Source: Tuberibacillus calidus DSM 17572 (GTDB lineage: Bacteria; Bacillota; Bacilli; Bacillales; Sporolactobacillaceae). Taken from it: 64,000 nt of DNA. This document shows positions 48,576-58,052 of the stretch, in pieces (position 1 is the stretch's first letter; the number at the start of each line of letters is the position of its first letter). The notes under the pieces were generated by a model. The model saw only the letters and a list, made by a program, of their open reading frames with translations. It was not told where the DNA came from and made no database searches. The stretch spans positions 1 to 64,000 of the forward strand of contig NZ_AUMM01000022.1 in assembly GCF_000430685.1 (NCBI RefSeq), written 5' to 3'. The position numbers and the translations under genes were made by a program.

Positions 48576-49508
48576 ATGACGAAATATTTTGTGGCGATGG
48601 ATGGCGGCGGCACAAAAACGGATGCGGTTTTATTTGATGACACTGGGCGCATCATACAACGCATGATTGGCCAAAGTTCAAGCCCGAGCGCCTTGGATGG
48701 CGCACGGCTGAGAAAACATTTTACGGAAATTTTTACAAAATTGTTTTCCAAGGAAAAACCATCGTGCGTGGCGTGTTGTTTCGCTGGCGTCTCCGGCTGC
48801 GATCACCCGCTTTTACGCGAACGTTTAACCAAGGTCCTTATGGAAACCTTACCCGTCCCCACGGAAGCCATACAGGTCGATAACGATGCGATCACCGCCC
48901 TATGGAGCGGCACGGATGGCAGCCCTGGGGCGGTCGTTATTGCCGGCACCGGCTCGATTGCCTACGGATGTCTTCCGGACGGTTCGCGATTCCGCATTGG
49001 CGGCTGGGGGCACCTTGTCGGTGATGATGGCAGCGGTTATTTTATTGGAAAAGAGGCGGCTCGTGCGGCACTCCGGGCTTATGATGGGTTGGAACCGCGC
49101 TCGCCCCTCTATGACAAAATCCAAGCGCATTTTAAAGTGGCGGCCATGCCCGACATCATCCCGATGATTTACGGGACAACTAAGACAACGCTGGCTAATC
49201 TTGCCCCGCTCGTCATCGATGCGGCTGAATCCGGCGATGCCGCAGCCATCCGTATTTTGGAAAACAGCGCGATGCATTTGAACGAACTCATCCGCGCCGC
49301 CCTTTCCCGATTTGAAGAGCCCGATGTTCCGGTTGTATTGGCTGGCGGCCTTTGGAAAGCAAAATGGCTTCGGGAAAAAGCGACGGAAGGCATCCATGCC
49401 CGCCTGATCCGGCCAGAATATCCCCCTGTCTACGGTGCGATGGTAGGGGCCGTTTCAGAGAGGGGCAACGCCACTCTATTAACCAAACTAAAGGCAGCGT
49501 TGGATTAG
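48576..49508 (+). CDS. BadF/BcrA-type amino-sugar kinase (MurK/NagK-like)
   Basis: 310 residues with the ASKHA kinase fold: FVAMDGGGTKTDAVL (phosphate 1), QVDNDAITAL with the catalytic Asp, VIAGTGSIAYG (phosphate 2), GGWGHLVGDDGSGYFIG and VVLAGGLW (adenosine). It most resembles eukaryote-type GlcNAc kinases and the clostridial MurK that phosphorylates MurNAc and GlcNAc. Placed between glcDF and, on the other strand, anmK and murQ, it would make MurNAc-6P or GlcNAc-6P from imported sugars (inference). AAGGAG at 48561-48566 favours ATG 48576 over the upstream TTG. N-acetylglucosamine kinase alone is the main alternative. Confidence 0.8.
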   Translation: MTKYFVAMDGGGTKTDAVLFDDTGRIIQRMIGQSSSPSALDGARLRKHFTEIFTKLFSKEKPSCVACCFAGVSGCDHPLLRERLTKVLMETLPVPTEAIQVDNDAITALWSGTDGSPGAVVIAGTGSIAYGCLPDGSRFRIGGWGHLVGDDGSGYFIGKEAARAALRAYDGLEPRSPLYDKIQAHFKVAAMPDIIPMIYGTTKTTLANLAPLVIDAAESGDAAAIRILENSAMHLNELIRAALSRFEEPDVPVVLAGGLWKAKWLREKATEGIHARLIRPEYPPVYGAMVGAVSERGNATLLTKLKAALD

Positions 49509-49607
49509 ATGGCCATGGAAGATGACGCTGATCTTTTTTCGGCTTGTCCTTTAGTCGCCAACGAAAATCTACCTTCATCTCACCTCCAAATGAAAGAATC
49601 TATAATG

Positions 49608-49640
49608 CAAAAAACCTCCTGCGACTTGAGGAGGTTTTCA
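49608..49640 (-). terminator. Terminator of the salvage operon
   Basis: An 8-bp perfect stem (49637-49630 with 49619-49612) followed by a T6 run on the minus strand. It overlaps the anmK stop codon, the end of the leftward gene set from 56617. Confidence 0.8.
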
Positions 49641-50789
49641 TTTCATATAAGGTGTTAAATTACCGAGCACAACCGGGCAGCTTGCCCCGGTTGCCCGTGG
49701 GACATTGGCGGGTTGACGGTTTAACATCTCGTTGGCGAGAACCGCAAACGCCACTGCTTCCTTAGCATCCGACGACAGGCCGCAATCTTCGGCGGTTTTG
49801 ATTTTTATGTCGGGTAAGAGCTTTTTGAGCCACCCCATCAGTGCTTGATTATGGCTGCCGCCGCCGCTTGCGATCATTTCGTCAATTGGGTCATTTGGTA
49901 AAATAAATGTTTTGTAATTATAGGCAATAGCCTGTGCCGTAAACATCGTTGCCGTGGTGATGAAGTCATTTGCCGGGATATGACTCCAATTCGCAAGCCA
50001 GGCTTTGACAAAATCTTTTCCGAACCGCTCGCGACCTGTTGTTTTCGGCGGTTTTTCACGAATAAACGGATCGCTCATGAGTTCTTCCAATAATCGTTCA
50101 TTAACCGATCCCGCGCGCGCATACTTTCCATTAGGATCAAATGCATCGCCGTAAAAATGGTGGACCAATGCGTCAATGATCATATTTCCGGGTCCGGTGT
50201 CAAAAGCATAGACGTCTTCAAGGGCCGCTTGTTGGGGAATGACTGTGACATTGCCAATGCCGCCGATATTCTGCAAAGCAATCGCTTGATGGGCCTTGCG
50301 GAAGAGCAAATAATCTACATAGGGGACAAGAGGCGCCCCTTGCCCGCCAGCCGCCATATCCATGACTCGAAAATTGGAAACAACTTGAGTTTTCGTTTCA
50401 AAGGCGATGACAGCAGGCTCCCCGATTTGTAAAGTGGATGGCACCACATCTGCTTCGGCTATTGGTTGATGATAGATCGTCTGCCCGTGGGAGCCGATGG
50501 CGTCTAAACGTTCCAGATCAAATTCAGCCTTTTGACATATTTGTTTGACAGCGTCAGCAAAACAATAGCCGAGCTCAAAATTTAAACTGCATATCAAGCG
50601 TACGCAAGACGTGTCAGGATGAAGGGCCTTTAATATTTTCCTTTTTATTTGAGACGGGAACGCATAAGTCTCAAACGCCAGCACTTCTACCTTTGTGGTC
50701 AGTCCACTTCCGATGATTCGCGTCAAAGCCGCATCAATACCATCTACAGACGTTCCGGACATCAAGCCGACGATAAATCGTTCCATCAT
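49638..50789 (-). CDS. anmK: Anhydro-N-acetylmuramic acid kinase
   Basis: 383 residues, the usual AnmK length. The N-terminal IVGLMSGTSVDGIDAAL is diagnostic; DAIGSHGQTIYHQP, GGQGAPLVPYVDY, NIGGIGNVT, AFDTGPGNMIID and ASGGGSHNQALM follow in order. It opens 1,6-anhydro-MurNAc and phosphorylates it to MurNAc-6P, the substrate of MurQ encoded two genes upstream. Last gene of a leftward set. The start 50789 lies 8 bases past GGGGAAGAG. A decayed second copy lies at 62631-63425. Confidence 0.94.
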   Translation of the reverse strand: MMERFIVGLMSGTSVDGIDAALTRIIGSGLTTKVEVLAFETYAFPSQIKRKILKALHPDTSCVRLICSLNFELGYCFADAVKQICQKAEFDLERLDAIGSHGQTIYHQPIAEADVVPSTLQIGEPAVIAFETKTQVVSNFRVMDMAAGGQGAPLVPYVDYLLFRKAHQAIALQNIGGIGNVTVIPQQAALEDVYAFDTGPGNMIIDALVHHFYGDAFDPNGKYARAGSVNERLLEELMSDPFIREKPPKTTGRERFGKDFVKAWLANWSHIPANDFITTATMFTAQAIAYNYKTFILPNDPIDEMIASGGGSHNQALMGWLKKLLPDIKIKTAEDCGLSSDAKEAVAFAVLANEMLNRQPANVPRATGASCPVVLGNLTPYMK

Positions 50790-50862
50790 CGTCTTCACTC
50801 TTCCCCACTGTTATTCGTACCGTACAAAATCTATCATTTATAAAGACACGTACATCAAAAGG

Positions 50863-51810
50863 CTATAGCACTTTTTTCATCACATGAAACGTCCGCGTGA
50901 TTTCAAAACCGGTTTTCTTATATAAATAGCCGGCGGCACTCTTTTCCCCCGTCCATAAAAACCATGCGCCGTGAAGCCCCTCGGACCGCATGGCATGTAA
51001 ACACAAGTTCAACAATATTTTTCCAAGCTTTTTGCCTTGTTCTTCAGGGGCTACACCAAAAGGGCCAAAGCGCTCAGGAACACCTTCGTAACCGCCGTAC
51101 AGACAAAAGCCAACGAGTTTTCGACCATGATAAGCAACAAAAATACGTTCAAGCGAGAGCCCTTGCGGAATGCCTTCACGTATCGCCCGACCCCAATCGG
51201 GATTAAAGACGGTATTGGCAAACTGGATGAGGTCATATAAATCACCATCTGTCGCCCGGCGAAAGACATACCCTTCCTTTTCTCTTTCTTTCACAAGTGC
51301 TTTGATTTCATCCGTCAAAATAAACTCTACCAGATTCCTATCCATCGCCACGCATGGATAGACCATTTGAAAGCCTTGCTTTTTTAAGAAAGATTCTCCT
51401 TCGGGATAGTGCGCCTTATCAATCCCAGGAACGATATAGTTCGGGGCATACGAGGAAAAGAAGATGTTTTTCCGCTGATGTTTTCTAAAAAAATCGAGCG
51501 CATTCTCAAGCAATTGTTCACCGATGCCTTGGCGCCGATATTCCGGATGGACGAAAAAAAACGGAATCCAACCATTTTCGTTTTCCAAATCGGTGTCAAT
51601 CATAGGCAGGCGCCTCCGCACCGCATATAACGCGCCAACAAGTTCTCCGTCATGAAAGGCGAGTTGTAAACCTTCCGGATCAAAATTCGCATCAAGAAGC
51701 ACTAAGCGGCGAAATCTTTGTAGATTAATAGGGTCATAGGGTAAGCAATTATTCCATAGCGTTACCACTTTCTGCTCATCACCCGGTTGATAATTCCGGT
51801 AAAGGATCAT
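50863..51810 (-). CDS. Tandem GNAT-domain acetyltransferase
   Basis: 315 residues with two GNAT folds: the first at about 1-150 (acetyl-CoA loop YRRQGIGEQLLENAL) and the second at about 175-315 (EEQGKKLGKILLNLC). Such double-GNAT proteins usually have one working site. It lies between murQ and anmK in the salvage cluster, so an amino-sugar or wall-peptide substrate is a reasonable guess only. Strong AAAGGAGG before the ATG. Confidence 0.85.
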   Translation of the reverse strand: MILYRNYQPGDEQKVVTLWNNCLPYDPINLQRFRRLVLLDANFDPEGLQLAFHDGELVGALYAVRRRLPMIDTDLENENGWIPFFFVHPEYRRQGIGEQLLENALDFFRKHQRKNIFFSSYAPNYIVPGIDKAHYPEGESFLKKQGFQMVYPCVAMDRNLVEFILTDEIKALVKEREKEGYVFRRATDGDLYDLIQFANTVFNPDWGRAIREGIPQGLSLERIFVAYHGRKLVGFCLYGGYEGVPERFGPFGVAPEEQGKKLGKILLNLCLHAMRSEGLHGAWFLWTGEKSAAGYLYKKTGFEITRTFHVMKKVL

Positions 51811-51836
51811 TTGCCGATTCCTCCTTTACTATTAAA

Positions 51837-52736
51837 CTAATCAATGGCCTCACGGACATAGCCATTGGATCGTTCTAATCGCTTCAAAGCGGTCTCATAA
51901 TCCACCCCGCTTTTAATCATGACGATGGCCGCTTTGACATTATTTTGGGCGGCATTTAGCATTTTTTCAGCTAATTGGCGGTCCACACCCGTTGTGAAAG
52001 TTATAATATTGATCCCGCGTTCTTTTAATTTTTTATTACTAATATGGAGGTCGACCATTAAGTTTTGGTAAACCTTACCTACCTTAATCATTGCCGTCGT
52101 TGTAATCATGTTTAAAATAAGTTTCTGGGTGCTACCAGCTTTCATTCTTGTTGACCCGCTAATGACTTCCGGTCCTGGAACAGCTTCAATTTTATAATCC
52201 GCGATCCTACCAATCACGGAGTTTTCATTACATGTTAAAGCAACAGTAATCGCATGAGCCGCTTTGGCACCGTTAAGCGCTCCGATGACATAAGGGGTTT
52301 TCCCACTGGCCGCAATGCCAATCACAATATCTTTTGCCGTTACATTTTTGGCACAGATATCCTTTCTGCCTTGTTCCTCATCGTCTTCGGCGCTCTCTAT
52401 GGATTTAAAAATGGCTTGTTCACCCCCGGCGATCATCGCTTGAAAAAGATCGGGGCTCACCCCAAACGTCGGCGGGCATTCCGCGGCTTCCAAGACACCT
52501 AATCGCCCACTTGTACCAGCACCAACAAAGAAAATTCTCCCTCCGCTTTTGATAGTGGCTACCACCGCATCGACGACTTTGGTGATCTCGGGAATGACCT
52601 TTTCAATCGCTTCCGGCACTTTACGGTCTTCTTCGTTTATAAGTTTTAAAATATCCGCCGTCTCTAAGCTATCAATATTTACCGTGTTGGGGTTTACACT
52701 CTCTGTTGTTAAAAGTTGATTATCCACATCAGCCAC
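51837..52736 (-). CDS. murQ: N-acetylmuramic acid 6-phosphate etherase
   Basis: About 299 residues with one SIS domain (about 50-210) and a C-terminal helical part. FFVGAGTSGRLGVLEAAECP carries the sugar-phosphate site, and GIAASGKTPYV, EVISGSTRMKAGSTQK and TCNENSVIG are family blocks. The enzyme removes lactate from MurNAc-6P to give GlcNAc-6P, joining wall salvage to amino-sugar metabolism. The GTG at 52736 lies 7 bases past AAAGG; a TTG one codon earlier is also possible. NamZ and NagZ upstream supply the sugar. Confidence 0.93.
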   Translation of the reverse strand: MADVDNQLLTTESVNPNTVNIDSLETADILKLINEEDRKVPEAIEKVIPEITKVVDAVVATIKSGGRIFFVGAGTSGRLGVLEAAECPPTFGVSPDLFQAMIAGGEQAIFKSIESAEDDEEQGRKDICAKNVTAKDIVIGIAASGKTPYVIGALNGAKAAHAITVALTCNENSVIGRIADYKIEAVPGPEVISGSTRMKAGSTQKLILNMITTTAMIKVGKVYQNLMVDLHISNKKLKERGINIITFTTGVDRQLAEKMLNAAQNNVKAAIVMIKSGVDYETALKRLERSNGYVREAID

Positions 52737-52755
52737 CAACCATCCTTTAAGTTAA

Positions 52756-53904
52756 TCATTGATATAGAAGATAGGGTTTGATCCGGTTTCGGAAGGCTTC
52801 CAATTCCACATCGCAGGCGGTAAGAAACTCATCCGACCTTTGTTCAAGAATCCTATTCATCAGTTCGTCCGTTCCAGCTAGCAAATTAAAATGGCATCGC
52901 ACATCCTCCGCATCCCGAAAGGAAAACTGGTCCGGATACAATTCAGCGATTGTCTCAAGCAAGTACAAGCCAGTTTTAAGACTGTGAAGTTGCGTTTTAT
53001 CCGTAATATGAATTTGCACACCATGACACAGCTCATCTTTATATTTTTGATAAAACGGAACATAACTTGTCGGGCGGGCAATGACACCCGGCAGACCCTT
53101 TTTATTAAAGCGTTTGGCTAAACGGTAGCCATCCATAAAAGGGGCACCAGCCACTTCAAACGGTCTGGTCGTTCCGCGTCCACAAGATATATTGGTTCCC
53201 TCTAAAAGACATGTTCCCGGATATAACAGGCTCATGATTTCTCCTGTTGAATTAGGGGATGGTTGCACCCAAATAAGGCCCGTATCACTGAAAAACATGT
53301 CTCTCCGCCAACCCTCCATTGGAATGACAACGAGTTCACAATCGATGCCAAACTCATGTTTATAAAGGAGGGCGATTTCTCCTATCGTCAGACCATGCCG
53401 ATTCGGAAGCGAATAGTTGCCGACAAAAGAACGAAACCCTTCTTTCACGAGGTTTCCTTCGCGAGAATGACCATTGATCGGATTGGGGCGGTCGAGGATC
53501 ACCACTTGCTTTCCATACTCCTTACAAGCCTCCATCACATTGGCGACCGTGTAGATGAATGTATAATAACGTGCGCCTATGTCCTGGAGATCGATGACGA
53601 TCACATCGACATCCGAAAGCATGTCACCCGTCGGTTTGCGGGTTTCTCCATATAAGCTGTACACCGGAAGCCCCGTATATGGATCGATACCCGAAAGAAC
53701 GGTTTCTCCTTCTTTGGCATCCCCGCGAATGCCGTGTTCCGGTCCATATAAAGCGGTTAAGCGGATATCTGGATGTTCGTAAAACAAGTCGATAGTCGGC
53801 ACAAGTTTTTGGTTGACACCGGTCATGTTCGTCACTAAACCGATCCGCTTCCCTTTAAAGGATGCGACATGACGCTCCAAAAAGATCTCTATACCTAGCT
53901 TCAT
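52756..53904 (-). CDS. namZ: Exo-beta-N-acetylmuramidase NamZ (DUF1343, GH171)
   Basis: 382 residues, full length for the YbbC/NamZ family. GLVTNMTGVNQ, LYGPEHGIRGDAKEGE, SLYGETRKPT, VIDLQDIGARYYTFIYT, DRPNPI and EGTNISCGRGTTRPFE are characteristic. B. subtilis NamZ releases MurNAc from the non-reducing end of wall fragments. No signal peptide is visible in the predicted start, as in NagZ here, so the site of action is unclear. Its start overlaps the nagZ stop by 4 bases (ATGA). Together NagZ and NamZ would break muropeptide glycans into monosaccharides. Confidence 0.92.
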   Translation of the reverse strand: MKLGIEIFLERHVASFKGKRIGLVTNMTGVNQKLVPTIDLFYEHPDIRLTALYGPEHGIRGDAKEGETVLSGIDPYTGLPVYSLYGETRKPTGDMLSDVDVIVIDLQDIGARYYTFIYTVANVMEACKEYGKQVVILDRPNPINGHSREGNLVKEGFRSFVGNYSLPNRHGLTIGEIALLYKHEFGIDCELVVIPMEGWRRDMFFSDTGLIWVQPSPNSTGEIMSLLYPGTCLLEGTNISCGRGTTRPFEVAGAPFMDGYRLAKRFNKKGLPGVIARPTSYVPFYQKYKDELCHGVQIHITDKTQLHSLKTGLYLLETIAELYPDQFSFRDAEDVRCHFNLLAGTDELMNRILEQRSDEFLTACDVELEAFRNRIKPYLLYQ

Positions 53905-55505
53905 GATCTATACCTTCTTTCTCCACCAGGAGAAAAGGTTACCGGCATTTTCCCTGTAATCTTACTTTTTCCGAAAAGCGCATCGAGTGCCGCATGGATT
54001 GCAGTGGCCGAATCATCAAAGACACATAACGCATCAAGACAGCCACCGACCGGAAGCAGGCTAAACGGTCCTCTTAATGAAATCAGATAAGTATTTTCTA
54101 AAGCGCGCAACGCCTTAACCATCTGACTGTATTTATCCTCTTTAAAGGAGAGCGTAAATAATAAGACATAATCATAGTTTTGCGATTTTTCCTTTAGCGT
54201 CTGCATCGTCGCTTCGATGTCTATCTTTGAATCATCAATGCATTCGTGCTCTATTGATAAAGGGTAAAGTGACAGGGCTTCACCAATTTTTGTATCGTAA
54301 ATCCTTTCTTCCACTTGAAGATGCGTTTTCTTCCCAGGATAGACGGCTAAAACTTTTGCATCGCCCGTGATCGGGAGCGTCTTTGGCTTTCCAATAACAC
54401 AAACGCTTTCCCTGTAGGCTTTCTCAGCCAACTCTTGATGCTCAACACAGCCAAAATAAGTGAAGCTTTCCTCCGAACCTTTTTGGTCAGGGACTTGCGC
54501 GTATTTTTCTTTCAAATGATATATGCGGTCGCGGGAGTGCTCAAGCTGATCCAGCGGAATCTCTCCCGACTGTGCTGCATCCAATAAACCTTCGATTGCT
54601 TCAATTTGGTGATGATAGGTATGCGAAACCATCGCTACATCCGCACCCGCTTGAATCGCATAAACGGCGCCTTTTGCTACCCCCACGGTTTTGACAATCG
54701 CATTCATTTCGAGACAATCTGTTGTGATCACACCTTTAAAGCCTAGTCGATCACGGAGCAATCCCGTCATGACATTTCTTGATAAGGTGGCCGGCCAATC
54801 AGGGCGTTCAATCAAGGCAGAAAAATAAATGTGTGCGCTCATAATCGTATCCGCCCCATTTTTTATCCCTTCCATAAACGGCACAAGTTCAACTTTGCTA
54901 AGCCTTTCCAGCGAATGATGAATGACCGGCAAATCCAAATGGGAATCCGTGTGTGTATCACCGTGACCCGGAAAATGCTTCAACGTCGTGGCTACACCTG
55001 CTTCCTGGCACCCTTTCATCCAGGCAAGCATCAATGTTGCTACCTTTTCAGGAGATTCCCCGAACGAGCGAACATTGATGACCGGGTTATCGGGATTATT
55101 ATTAACATCAGCCACAGGAGCCAAATTCCAGTTAATCCCGACTTCCTTTAGTTCCAACCCCGTGGCCTTGCCGATTTGAAAGGCAAGCTCGCTGTCATCC
55201 GCCGCACCGATTGCCATGGCACCGGGAAAAGTAACTGCCGGCGGCTTTAATCTTTGCACCACGCCATTTTCCTGGTCGGTGCAGATTAAGAGCGGATACT
55301 GATGCCCAGCTTTTCGCGCTTCTTCTTGCAAGGACGAGGTTAAAGCTAGCACTTCTTCGCCGCTGCCAATGTTGCGGCCGAATAAGATAAAATTTCCGAT
55401 CCGGTAGTCATGAATCAATGTTTTCACTTCATCCGTGACGGTTTTACCGTTAAACCCAACGACAAAAAGTTGCCCTAAAAGATCTAGCCATTCCTCTTGA
55501 TTCAT
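53901..55505 (-). CDS. nagZ: Beta-N-acetylglucosaminidase NagZ (GH3)
   Basis: 534 residues. The TIM-barrel GH3 domain (about 1-345) has FILFGRNI, CTDQENGVVQRL, the active loop KHFPGHGDTHTDSHLDLP and the nucleophile Asp in TTDCLEMNAI. The C-terminal alpha/beta domain (about 365-530) is typical of Bacillus NagZ. It removes terminal GlcNAc from wall fragments. The start at 55505 is chosen because GGAAAGGA lies 7 bases upstream; the open frame extends 41 codons further into the neighbouring GNAT gene without family support. Unlike secreted B. subtilis NagZ, no signal peptide is seen. A decayed copy lies at 63421-64000. Confidence 0.92.
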   Translation of the reverse strand: MNQEEWLDLLGQLFVVGFNGKTVTDEVKTLIHDYRIGNFILFGRNIGSGEEVLALTSSLQEEARKAGHQYPLLICTDQENGVVQRLKPPAVTFPGAMAIGAADDSELAFQIGKATGLELKEVGINWNLAPVADVNNNPDNPVINVRSFGESPEKVATLMLAWMKGCQEAGVATTLKHFPGHGDTHTDSHLDLPVIHHSLERLSKVELVPFMEGIKNGADTIMSAHIYFSALIERPDWPATLSRNVMTGLLRDRLGFKGVITTDCLEMNAIVKTVGVAKGAVYAIQAGADVAMVSHTYHHQIEAIEGLLDAAQSGEIPLDQLEHSRDRIYHLKEKYAQVPDQKGSEESFTYFGCVEHQELAEKAYRESVCVIGKPKTLPITGDAKVLAVYPGKKTHLQVEERIYDTKIGEALSLYPLSIEHECIDDSKIDIEATMQTLKEKSQNYDYVLLFTLSFKEDKYSQMVKALRALENTYLISLRGPFSLLPVGGCLDALCVFDDSATAIHAALDALFGKSKITGKMPVTFSPGGERRYRS

Positions 55506-55537
55506 AATAATTATCCTTTCCAATTCCCTAAAGTTGT

Positions 55538-56617
55538 TTAAATATAATTCAAACCGTTTGGCCAAGGCGGCGTGATGTATGAAAAAACCCATTGGGCGAA
55601 CTGTTCTTCCATTCCTTGCCAACGACATGCATGGCCTTCGTAAAGTGAATACATCCCCGTACTTGGATCATAACGGAAAACCGAATCCGCGTTATTAAAG
55701 CATAAAATATCCTTAAATTTCAGCCAAAAACGTCGGGGATTTAGAAGTTTCATCGTTCCTGGGTATGGCAAGCTGTTGCTTTTCGTTATACCTAAGGTTT
55801 CAAGGCATCTGCACAATGGGTCTTGCTTAAGTACCGGCACTATCATTTCTGATAATGTTTCATAGTTGTTATAAAGCTGTAAAAGTCCAACAGCGACAGC
55901 TTTACGATCCCCATGAAATTCAATAATGTGCGCCTTTTCGCGGTTACCTTTGATTTCCTCAAAACCTAGGATAAAATAGGCAACCGTTTGATGTTGAGTC
56001 TGAACAAAATAAGCTTCTTGCCGCCAAGGGAAGATTCGGCAATAACCAGCCGCCTCATATAATTGCCGAAATTCTTTTGGAGTCCGTAGAAAGCGGGTTC
56101 GCTCCCCTTTTTCAAGATCAATGAAAGTTTGACTAACGCATGATGTCATTTGGTTGGCTTTTTTCAATGCGTATCCGCCCATTGGTTCAGCCCTTTCTTT
56201 CATAATAAAGAAATACATCGTGCCTGCCTGATAACAACCGTTACGAAAATAAAGTCCTCTATTACCGGAGACAAGAACGATATCGACCTGCTCTTCCCGC
56301 AATTGTTTCCAAGCCATTTGTAAAAGGCGGCTACTCAACCCCCGGCCACGATAGGAAGTCGCCGTCGCTACTGACCCAATAGAAGCAATGGTCACAGGGA
56401 CTCCCTCAACGAGTGCCTCAGTAACAAAAGCCCCCACGTGACTGACAATTTGCCCCTCATCATCTGCCACCCAAAGATGCTTCACGTTGTCTTCACTAAA
56501 CAAAAGTGGAAATTGGCTCCCCATCGTTTCTGGCTTCTGATTAGCGCGGCAAAATACAGTATTGACTAACTCTAAAATACCAGGTAAATCCGATTTCATT
56601 GCTTGACGAATGTTCAT
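55538..56617 (-). CDS. GNAT acetyltransferase, YbbJ/Eis-like
   Basis: 359 residues. The N-terminal GNAT domain (about 1-150) has GSVATATSYRGRGLSSRLL, the acetyl-CoA loop; a second, weaker GNAT-like part (about 160-280) and a C-terminal sheet resembling the sterol-carrier-type tail of Eis-like enzymes follow. An acetyltransferase gene (ybbJ) is also found by the wall-salvage genes of B. subtilis, which supports a shared role whose substrate is unknown. First gene of the leftward set. The ATG follows AAGGTTGGGG. Confidence 0.8.
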   Translation of the reverse strand: MNIRQAMKSDLPGILELVNTVFCRANQKPETMGSQFPLLFSEDNVKHLWVADDEGQIVSHVGAFVTEALVEGVPVTIASIGSVATATSYRGRGLSSRLLQMAWKQLREEQVDIVLVSGNRGLYFRNGCYQAGTMYFFIMKERAEPMGGYALKKANQMTSCVSQTFIDLEKGERTRFLRTPKEFRQLYEAAGYCRIFPWRQEAYFVQTQHQTVAYFILGFEEIKGNREKAHIIEFHGDRKAVAVGLLQLYNNYETLSEMIVPVLKQDPLCRCLETLGITKSNSLPYPGTMKLLNPRRFWLKFKDILCFNNADSVFRYDPSTGMYSLYEGHACRWQGMEEQFAQWVFSYITPPWPNGLNYI

Positions 56618-56689
56618 ATTTCCCCAACCTTTTAGGGCTTGAAATAACTTACAAACTTCGTGTTGCTATAGAGAAAAACTTAGAATTTC

Positions 56690-57295
56690 AAAGCCCTTCC
56701 GCATATTTTCGCCTTCCGAAAGTTTCAACGTTTACGCGTACTCTGTTCCATTCAGAAAGTCGCATATTGCCCCGAATATTGGTAATAGTCATAGTATCTG
56801 GACTCCTTGGTATTCATCACAAACCAAAAGTTTGTAATAATTTCCGGATATGTATCAATCCCGTCAAGAACCCCCACATAGATACGTGAGTGTAGTCTTC
56901 CATTTCATCCTAATTTCTACTGTGTAAATAGCCCCTGAACCGTGCACCTGCAAGCTACCCAATTCAAAACTCTAAAGTGTAGAGTTCAACCATGCCTTAT
57001 CAAGAAATAATGAGCATATAGCGTAATCAGGAAAAATACAATTCACAAAATGCTTAATCACCTAATCTAGTTTGAGTTTTCTGAAATATTTAGCAACTGT
57101 TGTAATTATTTCATCATCCAAACGCAGTTCGGCCTCTTTATAAACTATAGTGATCGATTTCGTCCTTAAAACTTTCTGGGCAGTCTTGATTTCACGAATC
57201 TTTTGCCCCCAATAGACTACCCACCTAAACAAGCGACGGATTCTCCTTCTCCCCACCGATCAGATGCAAAAAGCCGTAAATAATAATTGCCTAAA
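56690..57295 (-). pseudogene. Decayed PIG-L deacetylase gene
   Basis: Fragments in several frames follow the intact PIG-L gene at 61715-62428 in order: FLHLIGGEKENPSLV near 57270-57225, QKIREIKTAQKVLRTKSITI and YKEAELRLDDEIITT at 57205-57070, then VMNTKESRYYDYYQ at about 56820-56779 and TLKLSEGENMRK with an in-frame stop before it near 56730. The first 30 codons with the AHxxD motif are missing, and the middle third is shortened. At least two frameshifts and one stop are present. Confidence 0.8.
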
Positions 57296-57354
57296 AAGAA
57301 CTTAGTCTGAGCTTCACCTCAAATCACTACTTTCAAAATATATTTTTTAGAAAA

Positions 57355-57957
57355 CTATTTTAAAAAAGATCTCATAGAAACACTTGTTAGTGTTATACTA
57401 ATAAGCCCACCAGCTAAGAATAAAACTAAGATAGGTGAAAATCTTATTATTAAAACGATTGCTAGAAAACTAACCACCATCATAATAGTTTGTAAAGGTT
57501 TTGCCAGCGCCATAATTAATGAATATTTTATATATTCAAGGACTCTAAACTTATAATGTGCATGGATCGGGAAAACATATAGTAAAATCACAAAGTACAA
57601 AATAAAAAATATTAAAAATGTAAATGTAAGAAACCGGAAAAATAATAAATCCGATTTCAAAGAAATTTTTAAATCAAAGTACAAAAAGATGCCAATAAAA
57701 ATCAAAACATATCCAAGTATATTCGTTTGAATAAAATCTTTCTTAAAATATCCCCAAAATGCTTTTATAATTGGTATATCCCGTTCCCCAATAACCCATT
57801 TTCTTGAGACTGAAAACATGGCTGCAGTGGCGGGAAAGAATCCAAACATTCCACCACCCACCACTGTAAATAGGATCCATAAAAAATTTAAGTACATGAT
57901 GTGAGTGATCCATTCAAATACGTGATATAGCTTCCACACCATTCCTTCAAATGTCAT
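57355..57957 (-). CDS. DUF624 (YesL-type) membrane protein
   Basis: 200 residues, mostly hydrophobic, with about five membrane segments (around 20-45, 75-95, 103-130, 145-165 and 170-190). FGFFPATAAMFSVSRKWVIG near the N terminus is the DUF624 hallmark. These proteins are regularly encoded with ABC importers of the LplABC/YtcQP type, where they may help assembly or regulation; their function is not established. The gene is very AT-rich. It lies downstream of the binding-protein gene. Confidence 0.82.
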   Translation of the reverse strand: MTFEGMVWKLYHVFEWITHIMYLNFLWILFTVVGGGMFGFFPATAAMFSVSRKWVIGERDIPIIKAFWGYFKKDFIQTNILGYVLIFIGIFLYFDLKISLKSDLLFFRFLTFTFLIFFILYFVILLYVFPIHAHYKFRVLEYIKYSLIMALAKPLQTIMMVVSFLAIVLIIRFSPILVLFLAGGLISITLTSVSMRSFLK

Positions 57958-58052
57958 TCATACATCATCCCTTAGAAAAAGGAAAATTTGCTTTTAGCTA
58001 TAGGGTGTCCTTTAAACATTGGACACCCTTATAGCTGGCTTTAAAAATAATT

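Noticed and set aside
53901-55628. Longer NagZ beginning at 55628
   Set aside because: The extra 41 residues overlap the GNAT gene, have no family match, and a good binding site lies at 55505.
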